The notes beneath the pieces are model-generated. The model was not told the origin of the DNA, made no database searches, and saw only the letters and a list, made by a program, of their open reading frames with translations. A stretch of 33,588 nucleotides of DNA, from assembly GCA_002361735.1 (NCBI GenBank), contig DETS01000024.1, positions 1 to 33,588 of the forward strand, given 5' to 3'. Positions 24,318-32,642 of the stretch are shown one piece after another (the stretch's first letter is position 1; every line of letters begins with the position of its first letter). Origin of the DNA: Lachnospiraceae bacterium UBA3282. Lineage in GTDB: Bacteria; Bacillota; Clostridia; Lachnospirales; Lachnospiraceae. Made by a program: the position numbers and the translations under genes.

Positions 24318-24758
24318 TTAAGTAAAGATATCCAACAAAAGCCCTCTAATCTCCCCGATCTTTTCCAGGATCGACAAGTTATCCTGCTCGTCCTTGACCA
24401 ATTCCTGCGCCAGCTCGTCCAAATTTTTATCAATCAAGCGGATGATCCCGTATACCCGGTGGCGTCCCCTCCTGTCCAGAAAATTTTCTCTGGCAAAAGC
24501 GTGAGAACGATTTACGACCTCATTTAAGAAATCTTTCACCAGCGCACGATAGCGCTTCATATCCTTGATATCGCGGTGCTTCGCCAGCTTATCCCCCTGC
24601 CTGGTGATCTCCTCCATCATCCCCGCGAGGGCATTTTGCAGATCCTGCTCCTCAATCCTGCTGACAAGCGTAAATTTGAAATTACCGTCCGTCTCCTGCG
24701 GCTGCACCGGCTGCTCGATCTGCGGCGCCTGCTGCACTTGATTTACTTTGATATCCAC
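24318..24758 (-). CDS. yaaR: YaaR family protein (DUF327)
   Basis: 146-aa, mostly helical cytoplasmic protein matching YaaR/DUF327: DIKVNQVQQ at the N-terminus, then KDMKRYRALVKDFLNEVV and the conserved FLDRRGRHRVYGIIRLIDKNLDELA. Its biochemical role is not established. It starts with GTG, which overlaps the TAG stop of the guanylate-kinase-like gene by one base, and is followed closely by holB. The gene order yaaR-holB-ricT is conserved across Firmicutes, which supports the call. Confidence 0.88.
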   Translation of the reverse strand: MDIKVNQVQQAPQIEQPVQPQETDGNFKFTLVSRIEEQDLQNALAGMMEEITRQGDKLAKHRDIKDMKRYRALVKDFLNEVVNRSHAFARENFLDRRGRHRVYGIIRLIDKNLDELAQELVKDEQDNLSILEKIGEIRGLLLDIFT

Positions 24759-25345
24759 TATAATTTCCCCCGCAAATACGCCACAATCTCCTCGATGCAG
24801 CGCTCCAGACTGTCATTGTAGAATGTCCTCTCAATCCCCGAATGCACAAGCTTTTCCTCCGAAAAATCCTGCATATCCGCCAGATATCTTCTGCACATCT
24901 CCTCGTACTTCGGATGATCCTGCGCCTTTTCCCTGTCCAATGCCCGCTGCAGGCGCACGCCGTCGTCCAGTTCGATCATGACGGGCAGCACCTGTTCCTT
25001 CCCGTAAAAGCCGCAAAGTTTGCTGTATGCTTCCGGTGTGCCGATCATCAGATAGTTTTGACTCACCAAGTCAACACTCGCATCCGCCACTGTAAAATAC
25101 CGCCAGACACCGTAACAGGTGTCATAAGACCTGTACTCAACAATATTTCCCTTCGCCAAAAGCCGCTGAAAACCTGCCTCATCCGTAAAGTGATACTCCA
25201 CGCCTTCCTGCTCTCCCGCGCGAATCGGTCTGGTCGTATAGGGCACGATCGTCTGCAGTGGAACGTCTTTCTGCGATAATAGCTTTTTGTATATGGTATC
25301 CTTTCCCGACGAGCTTTTCCCCATCAGGCAAATTATTTTTCCCAT
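24758..25345 (-). CDS. Guanylate-kinase-like nucleotide kinase
   Basis: 195-aa P-loop kinase. Walker A GKSSSGKD is at residues 9-16. The GMP-binding features of guanylate kinase are recognisable: YTTRPIRAGEQ (TTR at 37-39), VEYHF, Glu70 in NIVEYRSY and CYGV. A lid-like Arg-rich stretch (RLQRALDREK) follows. It is therefore GMK-like rather than a thymidylate kinase, although it occupies the slot of tmk in the Bacillus yaaO-tmk-yaaR-holB order. Asp follows the P-loop Lys where Ser/Thr is usual. The start is the ATG 4 bp after the decarboxylase stop; no strong ribosome site is seen, so coupling is likely. A TTG at 25381 would add 12 residues. Confidence 0.78.
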   Translation of the reverse strand: MGKIICLMGKSSSGKDTIYKKLLSQKDVPLQTIVPYTTRPIRAGEQEGVEYHFTDEAGFQRLLAKGNIVEYRSYDTCYGVWRYFTVADASVDLVSQNYLMIGTPEAYSKLCGFYGKEQVLPVMIELDDGVRLQRALDREKAQDHPKYEEMCRRYLADMQDFSEEKLVHSGIERTFYNDSLERCIEEIVAYLRGKL

Positions 25346-25349
25346 ACAT

Positions 25350-26864
25350 TTAATAATGCCACATTTTTTCGCGAATTTCAACTATAACACGGATTCCACC
25401 GGCAGACGAGACGCCGTGCACTGTAAAACCCTTTTTCAAACACCCCTCTATTTCATCAAGGAGCTCCTGTGTCAGCTTCTCTCCCGGTGCAGCCAGCGGA
25501 ATCCCCGGCGGATAGAGATTGATAAAATCCGCGCTGATTCTGCCTGCCGCCTCGTGCAGCGAAACTTCCTCGCTCTCACTGTGAAACGCCTGTGCCAGCG
25601 TCAGCACCGCTTCCTGCTGCCATTCGCCATCCTCCGCCTTTCCATTCGTCTGCGAATCCTGCTGTCCACCATTCGCAGGCTTTCGCTCCCCCGGCAACAC
25701 ATCTTCCGCAGCCTTTGACCCACGCCGCTCCTTCTCTATCCTATCATCTATCTGCAAAAGCGCGTCAGCCAATCTCTGCCAGCCTTCCGCCGTGTCCATC
25801 AATGTCATCAACGCCAATCCGTAAGTCGCTGTCGCCATCTCCAATTCAATGTGATAATCTTCCCGCAGCACATCGGCAAGTTGTTTTCCCGTCATACCCG
25901 TATCTTTCACGGATATCAGGATTTTTCCCATATCCCAATCAGTAAGCGCCAGTCCACTTTCTGACAAATCAGTCATTTTTCCAACGCGCAGATTTCTCAG
26001 ATGCGCCGTTTTTTGCAGAAACACTTTCCACTGCTCTCTAAAAAAGGCAAATCGCTCCTGCCCTTCCTGTTCCAGATAACGAATGCAGGCGTCCATGCCC
26101 GCCATAAGGATATAAGAAGGGCTGCTGCTCTGCACCATGACTAAATAACTGCGAAGCCTGTCCCTGTCCACACGATCGCCGTTTACGTGCAAAAGCGCCG
26201 TTTGTGTCAAACTCGGAAGTGTTTTATGCAGGCTGTGAATCACCAGATCCGCCCCTGCGGCAATAGCGCCGCCGTAAGACAGATGCGCGCCATGCGCCTC
26301 GTCCACAATCAGAATCTTGCCACACTCATGCACCACCGCCGCGATGCCTGCCACATCGGAAAGGATCCCCTCGTAGGTAGGAGAAGATACCACCACTGCT
26401 TTGCTCTCCGGATATTTGTCTAACAGCCTTCCAATCTCTTCCGCACTTACGCCGTCGCAGATATCATATTCCCGAATCCGTTTTGGCTGATAGTAATGCA
26501 CTTTGAGGTCCTGCATAAGCGCTGCATGATAGACCGATCTGTGGCAATTGCGGGCAATCAGAATCTCCTCGCCCGGTTTTGCCGCTGTCATCACCGCCGC
26601 CAGGATCCCGCCGGTACTTCCGTTTACCAAAAAGAAGGTCTCATCCGCTCCGTAGAGGCGGTTTGCCCTCTCCTGCGCCGCCTGCAAGATACCCTCCGCG
26701 TGATGAAGGTTATCAAACCCTTCAATCTCCGTAATATCTATGCTAAAAAAATCCGCCATTTCGCCGCCTGCGGTATTTCGCTTATGCCCCGGCATATGAC
26801 AGGGATAGGCGTCTCCCGCGGTGTACTCCCGCAGCGTTTGGAAAAGACTCCGATCCGTGCTCAC
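25350..26864 (-). CDS. Orn/Lys/Arg decarboxylase family protein, YaaO-like
   Basis: 504-aa PLP enzyme of the group III decarboxylases. The N-terminus has CHMPGHKRN and the region FFSIDITEIEGFDNLH. The PLP-binding core shows VNGSTGGILA, CHRSVYHAAL, Asp188 in LIVDEAHGAHLSYGG and the Schiff-base lysine, Lys214, in SLHKTLPSLTQ. It lacks the N-terminal wing domain of the large inducible E. coli enzymes, like Bacillus YaaO and SpeA. A biosynthetic role in polyamines is likely, but arginine, lysine or ornithine specificity cannot be read. It starts with GTG overlapping the HD gene stop (GTGA). A stretch of about 45 polar residues (about 388-430) interrupts the C-terminal domain. Confidence 0.9.
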   Translation of the reverse strand: MSTDRSLFQTLREYTAGDAYPCHMPGHKRNTAGGEMADFFSIDITEIEGFDNLHHAEGILQAAQERANRLYGADETFFLVNGSTGGILAAVMTAAKPGEEILIARNCHRSVYHAALMQDLKVHYYQPKRIREYDICDGVSAEEIGRLLDKYPESKAVVVSSPTYEGILSDVAGIAAVVHECGKILIVDEAHGAHLSYGGAIAAGADLVIHSLHKTLPSLTQTALLHVNGDRVDRDRLRSYLVMVQSSSPSYILMAGMDACIRYLEQEGQERFAFFREQWKVFLQKTAHLRNLRVGKMTDLSESGLALTDWDMGKILISVKDTGMTGKQLADVLREDYHIELEMATATYGLALMTLMDTAEGWQRLADALLQIDDRIEKERRGSKAAEDVLPGERKPANGGQQDSQTNGKAEDGEWQQEAVLTLAQAFHSESEEVSLHEAAGRISADFINLYPPGIPLAAPGEKLTQELLDEIEGCLKKGFTVHGVSSAGGIRVIVEIREKMWHY

Positions 26865-27502
26865 GACGCCTGTGCCCCGCTTTCCCTGTGCACATCAACG
26901 TCTGCTCCAAGCGCATCCTTTCCCTCTCGAAGACTCTCCGTTTCAACCAACGACCTTTCCGCGGCATGATACGCGCCATGTCCTTTATGTAAGCCCACCG
27001 TCTCCAAAAACGAACAGTACTTGTCTGCCGCCGTCACCACCCAGGCTTCCCTGCACATCGGCGGTATCACCGACAACGGCCACATATGCTTTTTGATGAT
27101 CTCACGCTGCGTATCGTTCAGCGAATATTCCTTTTCCGCATTCTTTAATGCCGTCATCGGATGATGAAATCCGTGCAGCCGCTGCCTGTTCGCCAGATAC
27201 GCCTTATCGTGCCAATCATATAGAAAATAGTCATGCAGGAGCGCTCCGCGGATCAAATCGTGCTTATTACAGCCAACCCTTAATTTTTTATTGATCAGCA
27301 GACTGTAACGCGCCACATCCATGCAGTGATTGTGTACCGTCATGCTTCCATGCTGGATATGCGCTCTGGTCCCCTTAAAGTTTTTTGACTCCAATATGTC
27401 TTCCGCGTGTTCTCTCAACAGTGCGCGGATTCTCTTATGCCGCTCATAAATTCTGCGCAGACGCTCCCTGCGCCTCTGTCTGAACCCTTTCAATAAATCC
27501 AT
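26861..27502 (-). CDS. HD-domain protein
   Basis: 213 aa. After a very basic N-terminus (GFRQRRRERLRRIYERHKRIR) the HD fold shows metal-site His in VHNHCMDVARYSL, the HD pair at His90-Asp91 in RGALLHDYFLYDWHD, a later HMWPL and a final Asp in VTAADKYCSF. HD proteins of this size are often phosphohydrolases or nucleotidases; the substrate is unknown. The ATG has GGAG 5 bp upstream, within a 16-bp sequence also found before fabZ. Its stop overlaps the start of the decarboxylase gene. It heads the yaaO-like cluster here. Confidence 0.85.
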   Translation of the reverse strand: MDLLKGFRQRRRERLRRIYERHKRIRALLREHAEDILESKNFKGTRAHIQHGSMTVHNHCMDVARYSLLINKKLRVGCNKHDLIRGALLHDYFLYDWHDKAYLANRQRLHGFHHPMTALKNAEKEYSLNDTQREIIKKHMWPLSVIPPMCREAWVVTAADKYCSFLETVGLHKGHGAYHAAERSLVETESLREGKDALGADVDVHRESGAQAS

Positions 27503-27663
27503 GTTATCTCCATTCCGAAGCATTCATGCGACCTGAGGCATAACTTTGCGAAAGCAAAGTTTCGCCATACAGTCAGATTTATGATGCTCCTACACAAATT
27601 TGCGTATGAAAAATCAGCACATCCGTCACCGCCACCTGTTCCACCAACCATACCTATTTCCAT
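27490..27663 (-). CDS. Doubtful small ORF coupled to the glycosyltransferase gene
   Basis: 57 codons beginning MEIGMVGGTGGGDG. The ATG overlaps the glycosyltransferase stop (TGATG), which would allow coupled translation, and the frame runs into the HD gene start. The sequence is Gly-rich and then mixed, with no known domain, and a hairpin (27542-27561) lies inside it. It may equally be a non-coding spacer that happens to be open. Confidence 0.2.
   Translation of the reverse strand: MEIGMVGGTGGGDGCADFSYANLCRSIINLTVWRNFAFAKLCLRSHECFGMEITWIY
27508..27523 (-). repeat. Second copy of the 16-bp sequence, before the HD-domain gene
   Basis: Exact copy of 14665-14680 in the same orientation. It ends in the GGAG ribosome site, 5 bp before the ATG at 27502. 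Confidence 0.45.
27542..27561 (-). promoter_or_regulatory. Hairpin upstream of the HD-domain gene
   Basis: AACTTTGC and GCAAAGTT form a perfect 8-bp stem around a 4-base loop (GAAA on the plus strand, TTTC in the minus-strand transcript). No U-tract follows, so it is not a standard terminator. It lies in the 160-bp gap between the glycosyltransferase and HD genes. Confidence 0.5.
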
Positions 27664-28853
27664 CAAGCGCCGGCTGCCCCGCTCTCTATCAGCTCGTGCA
27701 GTACCTTCGCCCGATGCGCCCAGGTATGCCCCGCCTGTGCAAGCGCGTCGCCGCCATCCGCGATTCTTTGCATACGGTCGGGATCTGCAAGCAGCGAAGA
27801 TGCAATCTCGGGAAGCTTTTCCATCTGTGCCAGTGAATAGATGGCGCAATCTTCTTTATCATGCAGTATTCCGTCTAAATAGATACTGCTGTCCGTCAGG
27901 CATACCGCACCGTTCAACATGGTATTAAAAATGCGGTCGTGCGCACCGTCCTTAAACCAAGGCATCACATTGAGGGAAAGCTTTGTCTGGCATAATTTTT
28001 TTAAGCACCCCTCCGAGTCCAGATTGTTCATGATCTTCACATTCTCCGGATGGGCGCAGTCCAAAAGCTCCCAGCCGTCTCCAAATACATGCACCTTGAT
28101 CCCCGCGTCCGCAAGCTCCTGCACCGCCCGTCCCCTGAACGTATACCGCACGTACAGGTCAATGAACGTGAGGGCTGCCATCGTCTTCTTTAGCTCTTCC
28201 TCCGGCACTTCCGAAAGTTCCCTGCGCAGATGCGATTCGGCAACTTCTTCTACCGTCTTTTGCGAATTCGCCAAAAGATCGTCTATCATCCCATGATAAA
28301 ATGCTGTATACTCGTCATCGATTCTGGTAATATATTTATCAAAGGTGGAAGGTCTGCAATAATTCCCCACCATGGTCACATCATATTTGCGATAAACAAT
28401 CGGCACATTTTCCTTATTCGGATACAGCTTCGTTCCCGCCAGCGGCAGAAACGGTCCGTTAATAATATTCGGAAAAAACCGCTGCATATAGGCGATGTGA
28501 TTTTTGTCAATACTGATATGACAATAACGCCGCGGCACCTTTTCCAGAAAATGATGATAATACATGGGATGGTCCACCACAATGTTATAGGCGGGTATTT
28601 CAAGAGCATCCCACATCGTCCTGTCATTTTCATCCAAAAAATAGACTTCTCCGCTCATCCCATGAAAATTAAAATTGATGAGCGCCGTATTTCCTTTTTC
28701 AAAAAAACGGAAAAATTTTTCCGCACTGGCTCTTGGGCGGCTTAAGTCAAAGATAAATGTCTCATGCCCGAGCGCTTCCATCGCTTCCGCGATCTGCAGG
28801 GAAAAATAACCCTGCGTTTCGATATCGCCCGTAAAAAACAACAGTTTCTTCAT
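27663..28853 (-). CDS. CgeB-like family glycosyltransferase
   Basis: 396 aa with a GT-B-like layout. The N-terminal half starts KKLLFFTGDIETQGYFSLQIAEAMEALGHE and has NIVVDHPMYYHH and YCHISIDKNH. The C-terminal half has VHVFGDGWELL, KLSLNVMPWFKDGAHDRIFNTMLNGAVCLTDSSIYLD and a final helical segment, resembling the C-terminal glycosyltransferase domain of CgeB/DUF3880 proteins, where the Glu/Asp-His-Asp-Arg region binds the sugar nucleotide. It likely decorates a surface or spore component; the acceptor is unknown. The ATG has GGAGAAGG upstream. It follows the small membrane protein by 147 bp on the same strand. Confidence 0.78.
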   Translation of the reverse strand: MKKLLFFTGDIETQGYFSLQIAEAMEALGHETFIFDLSRPRASAEKFFRFFEKGNTALINFNFHGMSGEVYFLDENDRTMWDALEIPAYNIVVDHPMYYHHFLEKVPRRYCHISIDKNHIAYMQRFFPNIINGPFLPLAGTKLYPNKENVPIVYRKYDVTMVGNYCRPSTFDKYITRIDDEYTAFYHGMIDDLLANSQKTVEEVAESHLRRELSEVPEEELKKTMAALTFIDLYVRYTFRGRAVQELADAGIKVHVFGDGWELLDCAHPENVKIMNNLDSEGCLKKLCQTKLSLNVMPWFKDGAHDRIFNTMLNGAVCLTDSSIYLDGILHDKEDCAIYSLAQMEKLPEIASSLLADPDRMQRIADGGDALAQAGHTWAHRAKVLHELIESGAAGA

Positions 28854-29000
28854 AGCCGATTCCTTCTCCGTACCTTCGCCGCGGTTTTATTCCTACACGC
28901 TGCGGCAGCTTATCCCGTATGCTATTACGCTTTATCGCGTGTCATTTACTATATCGACAATTCCGTTCGTTTCCTGTACCGATGCGAATCGATCATCTTC

Positions 29001-29396
29001 TTACGGCTTGCTCAGTTCCTCCAGATATTTCTGCATCACCTTTTCCCGTTCTCCTCCCGGCGCAGTATCCAGATATCCCTGCACTCTTTCGATATAAGGC
29101 GCCTTCTCCTCAGAAAATCTTCCTCTCACATAGGCAAGATAGGCATCGGCAAATTCCCAGTATCCGTCGAATACTTCCTCATAGTTATCATCAAAGTACA
29201 GCGAGGAAAAAATATGCTCCGATCCGTACATCCGTTCTTCCAGCTCTATGGTTTCCTTTCGATACGACAGCGATCTCATCTTATGCTGGTGGGACAACGT
29301 CCGAAACCTCATAAAGCAAAATGCCATACACAGAAAAAAGATAACGGTAAACACAACGATCAAACTATAATATTTTGAATTGGCTTTACTTTTCAA
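29001..29396 (-). CDS. Small single-TM protein, third gene of the zinc-ribbon operon
   Basis: 131 aa. One TM helix at about residues 9-30, then a charged, probably helical outside domain (about 35-131) rich in Glu, Tyr and Arg. No family is recognised. The start is TTG at 29396, chosen because GGAGG lies 6 bp upstream; it overlaps the end of the previous gene by 11 bp, showing tight coupling. It probably works with the two zinc-ribbon membrane proteins encoded upstream. Confidence 0.7.
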   Translation of the reverse strand: MKSKANSKYYSLIVVFTVIFFLCMAFCFMRFRTLSHQHKMRSLSYRKETIELEERMYGSEHIFSSLYFDDNYEEVFDGYWEFADAYLAYVRGRFSEEKAPYIERVQGYLDTAPGGEREKVMQKYLEELSKP

Positions 29397-30132
29397 AATA
29401 TGCCTCCATTCTGCTCTTGGTCACACCCTCGATATCGGCGCTTCCCTCCAGCGTAAACTGTCCACCCGAAGCCGACTCCTTCAAATCTTCAATTTCGCCA
29501 TCTGTCAGGCGATAATAATTTTTCAAATAACCGTCAACTTCCTGCGTCAGCTCCTCCTTGATGGGGCTCTCATTTCCGGAACCGTAAAAAATCTGCATGG
29601 TAATGACATCCGTATCCCGCAGCGGCGCATAGTTGTCGCCTTCATCCATGGATTCCATAGACTGCAAGACATCGACTAAAATAAGCGAATATGTGTAAAT
29701 ATCCGAAAGATCCGCCGCATATTCGGGATAATACTGAAAATGCTCATTCGTCGGATCCGTAGACGAAGCGAGCAGATATGCCCGTATATACTGCTTTTCT
29801 TCCAGATACTGACCAATCATTTCCCGATTTTTTGCAAGGCGCGCCCCTGTTACTTCATAAGTCGAGTGCTCAGAATAGCGGTACTGATAAAAGGCAACAC
29901 AGCCAAACGCGATCACAATGATGAGGGCAAAAACAATCCCCATTCCAAACGTGAGATGCTTAAGCACCTGCCCCGTTCCGGTTTCTAATAATTCATCCCG
30001 TTTTTCCTCGTATGCCTTATCGTACGTCTGAAGCTCCTTTGCCAGCTTCAAGGCATGCTCATTGACCCTGCCGCAATAAGGACATTTCAGTTGATCACTG
30101 GCAAAGTCAGCGCCGCAGTTTGTACATTTCAT
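29386..30132 (-). CDS. Zinc-ribbon membrane protein (second of pair)
   Basis: 248 aa. An N-terminal zinc ribbon has CxxC at Cys3/Cys6 and Cys17/Cys20 (CPYCGRVN). A helical linker follows, then one TM helix at about 60-83 and about 165 residues on the far side, largely acidic and helical, with a DPTNEHFQYYPEYAADL stretch. The zinc ribbon should lie in the cytoplasm and the large domain outside. The function is unknown. The architecture is shared with the gene before it, which it overlaps by 26 bp, so the pair probably arose by duplication and acts together. Confidence 0.75.
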   Translation of the reverse strand: MKCTNCGADFASDQLKCPYCGRVNEHALKLAKELQTYDKAYEEKRDELLETGTGQVLKHLTFGMGIVFALIIVIAFGCVAFYQYRYSEHSTYEVTGARLAKNREMIGQYLEEKQYIRAYLLASSTDPTNEHFQYYPEYAADLSDIYTYSLILVDVLQSMESMDEGDNYAPLRDTDVITMQIFYGSGNESPIKEELTQEVDGYLKNYYRLTDGEIEDLKESASGGQFTLEGSADIEGVTKSRMEAYFEK

Positions 30133-30751
30133 CCTCTAATCCTTCCTCTATCAAAATTTCCGTCTCCCGTTCCACTTCCTTTTTCAAAGCATCCTCTATC
30201 GCGTCATCCGTCTCGTAGATCTGATAGAAGATCTCATCGCTGCGCATATTGTAATCTTCCGCCAGGATCTCATAAACTTCTAACATTCTTGCCGTATCGC
30301 CGTCTGCTTTCGCCTCGTCAAACTGCGGCGGGAACGTATGTAGATACCATGCCGAACGATAGAGAAAATAATCGGACGCACTGATATAATTTTCAACTTC
30401 AGAGAACAGGTATTGCTCAAGCTGCTCCCAATCCCCGTCCTCGTACGCCTCCCTCATATCGCGGGAAATGCCGTTCATCTCCCTCTCCATTCCCGTCTCT
30501 TTCATCTTTCCCGGCACATCCAAAAGAATCACGAGTATAAAAACCAGAAAAAGAACAAGCAGCGTCGCCGCCACAATGAGCCCGACTTTTTTCGGAACCG
30601 CCATGGTTTCCGACTGCACCTTTTTTACTTCTGCAATCTTTTGATCCGTATGCAGTCTGCTTAAATCAATCAATTCCCTGCCGCAATAGGGGCAGACTGC
30701 CGTCTGCGTATCCGGCAGCCCCGCGCCGCAACTCGGACAAACTTTTGTCAT
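30107..30751 (-). CDS. Zinc-ribbon membrane protein (first of pair)
   Basis: 214 aa. Zinc ribbon with Cys5/Cys8 and Cys20/Cys23 (CPSCGAGLP and CPYCGREL), linker, one TM helix at about 55-77, then about 135 acidic, helical residues outside (including EDGDWEQLEQYLFSEVENYI). No enzymatic motif is seen. The start at 30751 has GGAG 6 bp upstream; an in-frame start at 30784 would add 11 residues without a ribosome site. It begins the three-gene set and lies 68 bp after the PTS gene. The outside domain resembles its neighbour in composition and helix pattern but not closely in sequence. Confidence 0.75.
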   Translation of the reverse strand: MTKVCPSCGAGLPDTQTAVCPYCGRELIDLSRLHTDQKIAEVKKVQSETMAVPKKVGLIVAATLLVLFLVFILVILLDVPGKMKETGMEREMNGISRDMREAYEDGDWEQLEQYLFSEVENYISASDYFLYRSAWYLHTFPPQFDEAKADGDTARMLEVYEILAEDYNMRSDEIFYQIYETDDAIEDALKKEVERETEILIEEGLEDEMYKLRR

Positions 30752-30819
30752 CTTATTCTCCACTGTTCGTTTCCTTCCGGACATCCCATCTATTTTCTGC
30801 GGACATCAACATCACTCTC

Positions 30820-31914
30820 TCATTCCGCCGCAGTCTGCTCTGCGTCGCGGTACACAAGCGCAGTGACCACAAAACTCGCCGCAAACGCCACCGCCGCCAC
30901 AACGATCGCCTTCCATAAATTATTGGGCTCCTCTACACTGTAAAACATTAAAATCGTCGAAATACAGGGAAAGGCAAACGTATAACAATGCACCGTCAAA
31001 ATACCCTGCACCACGCCCGCAATCATACAACCCAACACATTTCCGATCAGCGGTGTCCTTTCTTTAAAACATACGCCGAAAATAGACGGTTCCGCAATCC
31101 CTGACGCAAATTCCGTGATCATCGCACTGATCGACATCGCCTTTTTCTCCGCTGTCTTTGATCTGACAAACACAGCAAAATCACACCCTGCCAGCGAGAT
31201 ATTAGAAATCAAAAATCCAACCATAATGCCATAGTCCACGCCCGTCACGCCAATCTGCGTAATCGCTAACGTGATAAAGATCCAGTGCATTCCCGTAGAT
31301 ACCAGTATGGTAGTCAGCCCCGCGAAGACAGCCCAGGCTATCATCGGCGCCTTAAGCTGCATGATCTCCAGACCGTTCGCCAACATGCCGCTCAACAGAC
31401 TGACGATCGGCTCAATGACCAAAATCCCCAACAGAGAGGTCACTGCAATCACACAAACTGCCAGAAAATACGGCTGCAGGCTCTCTTTGATCCACTTTTT
31501 CAACCACTTTACAATGTGAGACATCAAATAGATCAGTAAAATGATGGGAATCACATTGTAAGCATAGGTCGCCGCTACCACGGGAATGCCCGCAAAGGTC
31601 ACACGCTCTCCGCTCTCCATCAGAGCAGCAAAATCAGGAAGCAGCATCACGCATACACTTGCCAGAGCGAGCAGCGGATCCGTCTCAAAATGCTTCGCCG
31701 CGGAATACGCGACAAACACCGGCAGGAAATAAAACGGCGTCGTTGCCAATGCCGACAGGATCACTTCCGTCGATCCCGACAGGATATGTACCGCCGTCAA
31801 CAGCATTACAATAATCTTTAAGATACCGCCCGCAAGGAGAAGCGGAATGATCGGCAGCATACATGCGGTGACATGATCGAATACTGCCAAAACACTCTTC
31901 TTTACTTTACTCAT
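30820..31914 (-). CDS. PTS EIIC component, glucose/beta-glucoside superfamily, stand-alone
   Basis: 364-aa membrane protein with about ten helices. Family features include the N-terminal TACMLPIIPLLLAGGILKI and FLPVFVAYSAAKHF, and the sugar-site motif ASGIAEPSIFGVCFKER, which corresponds to the (T/A)EPxIxG motif of EIIC. EIIC moves and helps phosphorylate sugars together with EIIB and EIIA; neither domain is fused or encoded nearby, so it must use partners from elsewhere or have another role. It is shorter than the EIIC part of typical BglF proteins. AAAGGAT lies just before the ATG. A possible promoter is TTGACA (32016-32011) with TATGAT (31991-31986), at a long 19-bp spacing. Confidence 0.8.
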   Translation of the reverse strand: MSKVKKSVLAVFDHVTACMLPIIPLLLAGGILKIIVMLLTAVHILSGSTEVILSALATTPFYFLPVFVAYSAAKHFETDPLLALASVCVMLLPDFAALMESGERVTFAGIPVVAATYAYNVIPIILLIYLMSHIVKWLKKWIKESLQPYFLAVCVIAVTSLLGILVIEPIVSLLSGMLANGLEIMQLKAPMIAWAVFAGLTTILVSTGMHWIFITLAITQIGVTGVDYGIMVGFLISNISLAGCDFAVFVRSKTAEKKAMSISAMITEFASGIAEPSIFGVCFKERTPLIGNVLGCMIAGVVQGILTVHCYTFAFPCISTILMFYSVEEPNNLWKAIVVAAVAFAASFVVTALVYRDAEQTAAE

Positions 31915-32066
31915 ATCCTTTCACCCTACAGCGCCTTCTCGTGCCTGTCCATAAACGCGTAAAATACTATTTTCTTACTCATCGTATCATATTTTATTAA
32001 AAAATACCATTGTCAAAAATTAGTGTCGGTTAACAGGAATGGAGAGAATCACCACAACAAAACAAA

Positions 32067-32093
32067 GGAAACGCCGATACTCTTTGCGTTTCC
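32067..32093 (-). terminator. Intrinsic terminator of the GNAT gene
   Basis: On the minus strand GGAAACGC (32093-32086) pairs with GCGTTTCC (32074-32067), an 8-bp perfect stem with an 11-base loop, followed by a U-rich tail TTTGTTTTGTTG. It starts 4 bp after the GNAT stop. Confidence 0.8.
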
Positions 32094-32096
32094 CAT

Positions 32097-32642
32097 TTAA
32101 GAAGTGTGATAAGTAGTTCCCCGTATCCGTTCATAGATATTACTCATATTTTCACACTCATCATATAAATCCCGATGCATTTTCGTTTCAATCACAGAAA
32201 AGCCTGCTTTTTCCAAAGTTTTACAGGAAGCAACGTTGTCCACATTTGCTGTAGCCATCAACCTTTTAAGCGGATATCTTCCAAACAAATACTCCACAAA
32301 GCATTGCAGCGCTTCCGCCGCATATCCGTTTCCGCGATACTTCGCGCCAATAAAATATGTAACGCCGACTTCCTGAAAATCCTCATAATACGAGCTTCCT
32401 ACAGAACCGACCACCACATGACTGTTCTTATCCTCAATCGCATATGCCAGATACTCATGATAGGGGTTGTCTTCTGCTTCTAACTTGATCGCCTCACTGA
32501 TAAATTCTCCCATCCATTTATGACATTCGCTGCAATCACCGAAAATCTCCCACAAACTGCCGTCTGATGCCATATCAATAAAAGCTTTTTCGTCAGTTGG
32601 CTGTATGCTTCTTATGATCAGTCTTTTTGTTTCTAAAATCAT
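32097..32642 (-). CDS. GNAT family N-acetyltransferase, RimJ/RimL-like
   Basis: 181 aa. It opens with LETKRLIIRSIQPTDEKAFIDM, as in RimJ/RimL-type acetyltransferases, and has the acetyl-CoA binding motif YRGNGYAAEAL (R/Q-x-x-G-x-G/A). The C-terminal beta bulge shows RLMATANVDNVASCKTLEKAGF, also typical. Acceptors in this family range from ribosomal protein N-termini to small molecules; none is indicated here. It is transcribed alone, with a terminator 4 bp after the stop and about 180 bp of non-coding DNA upstream. It lies just outside the tRNA-associated island. Confidence 0.9.
   Translation of the reverse strand: MILETKRLIIRSIQPTDEKAFIDMASDGSLWEIFGDCSECHKWMGEFISEAIKLEAEDNPYHEYLAYAIEDKNSHVVVGSVGSSYYEDFQEVGVTYFIGAKYRGNGYAAEALQCFVEYLFGRYPLKRLMATANVDNVASCKTLEKAGFSVIETKMHRDLYDECENMSNIYERIRGTTYHTS

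Noticed and set aside
24758..25345. Calling this gene thymidylate kinase from synteny
   Set aside because: The residues around TTRPIR, EYHF and the Glu/Tyr positions fit guanylate kinase rather than the DR(Y/H) and other motifs of Tmk.
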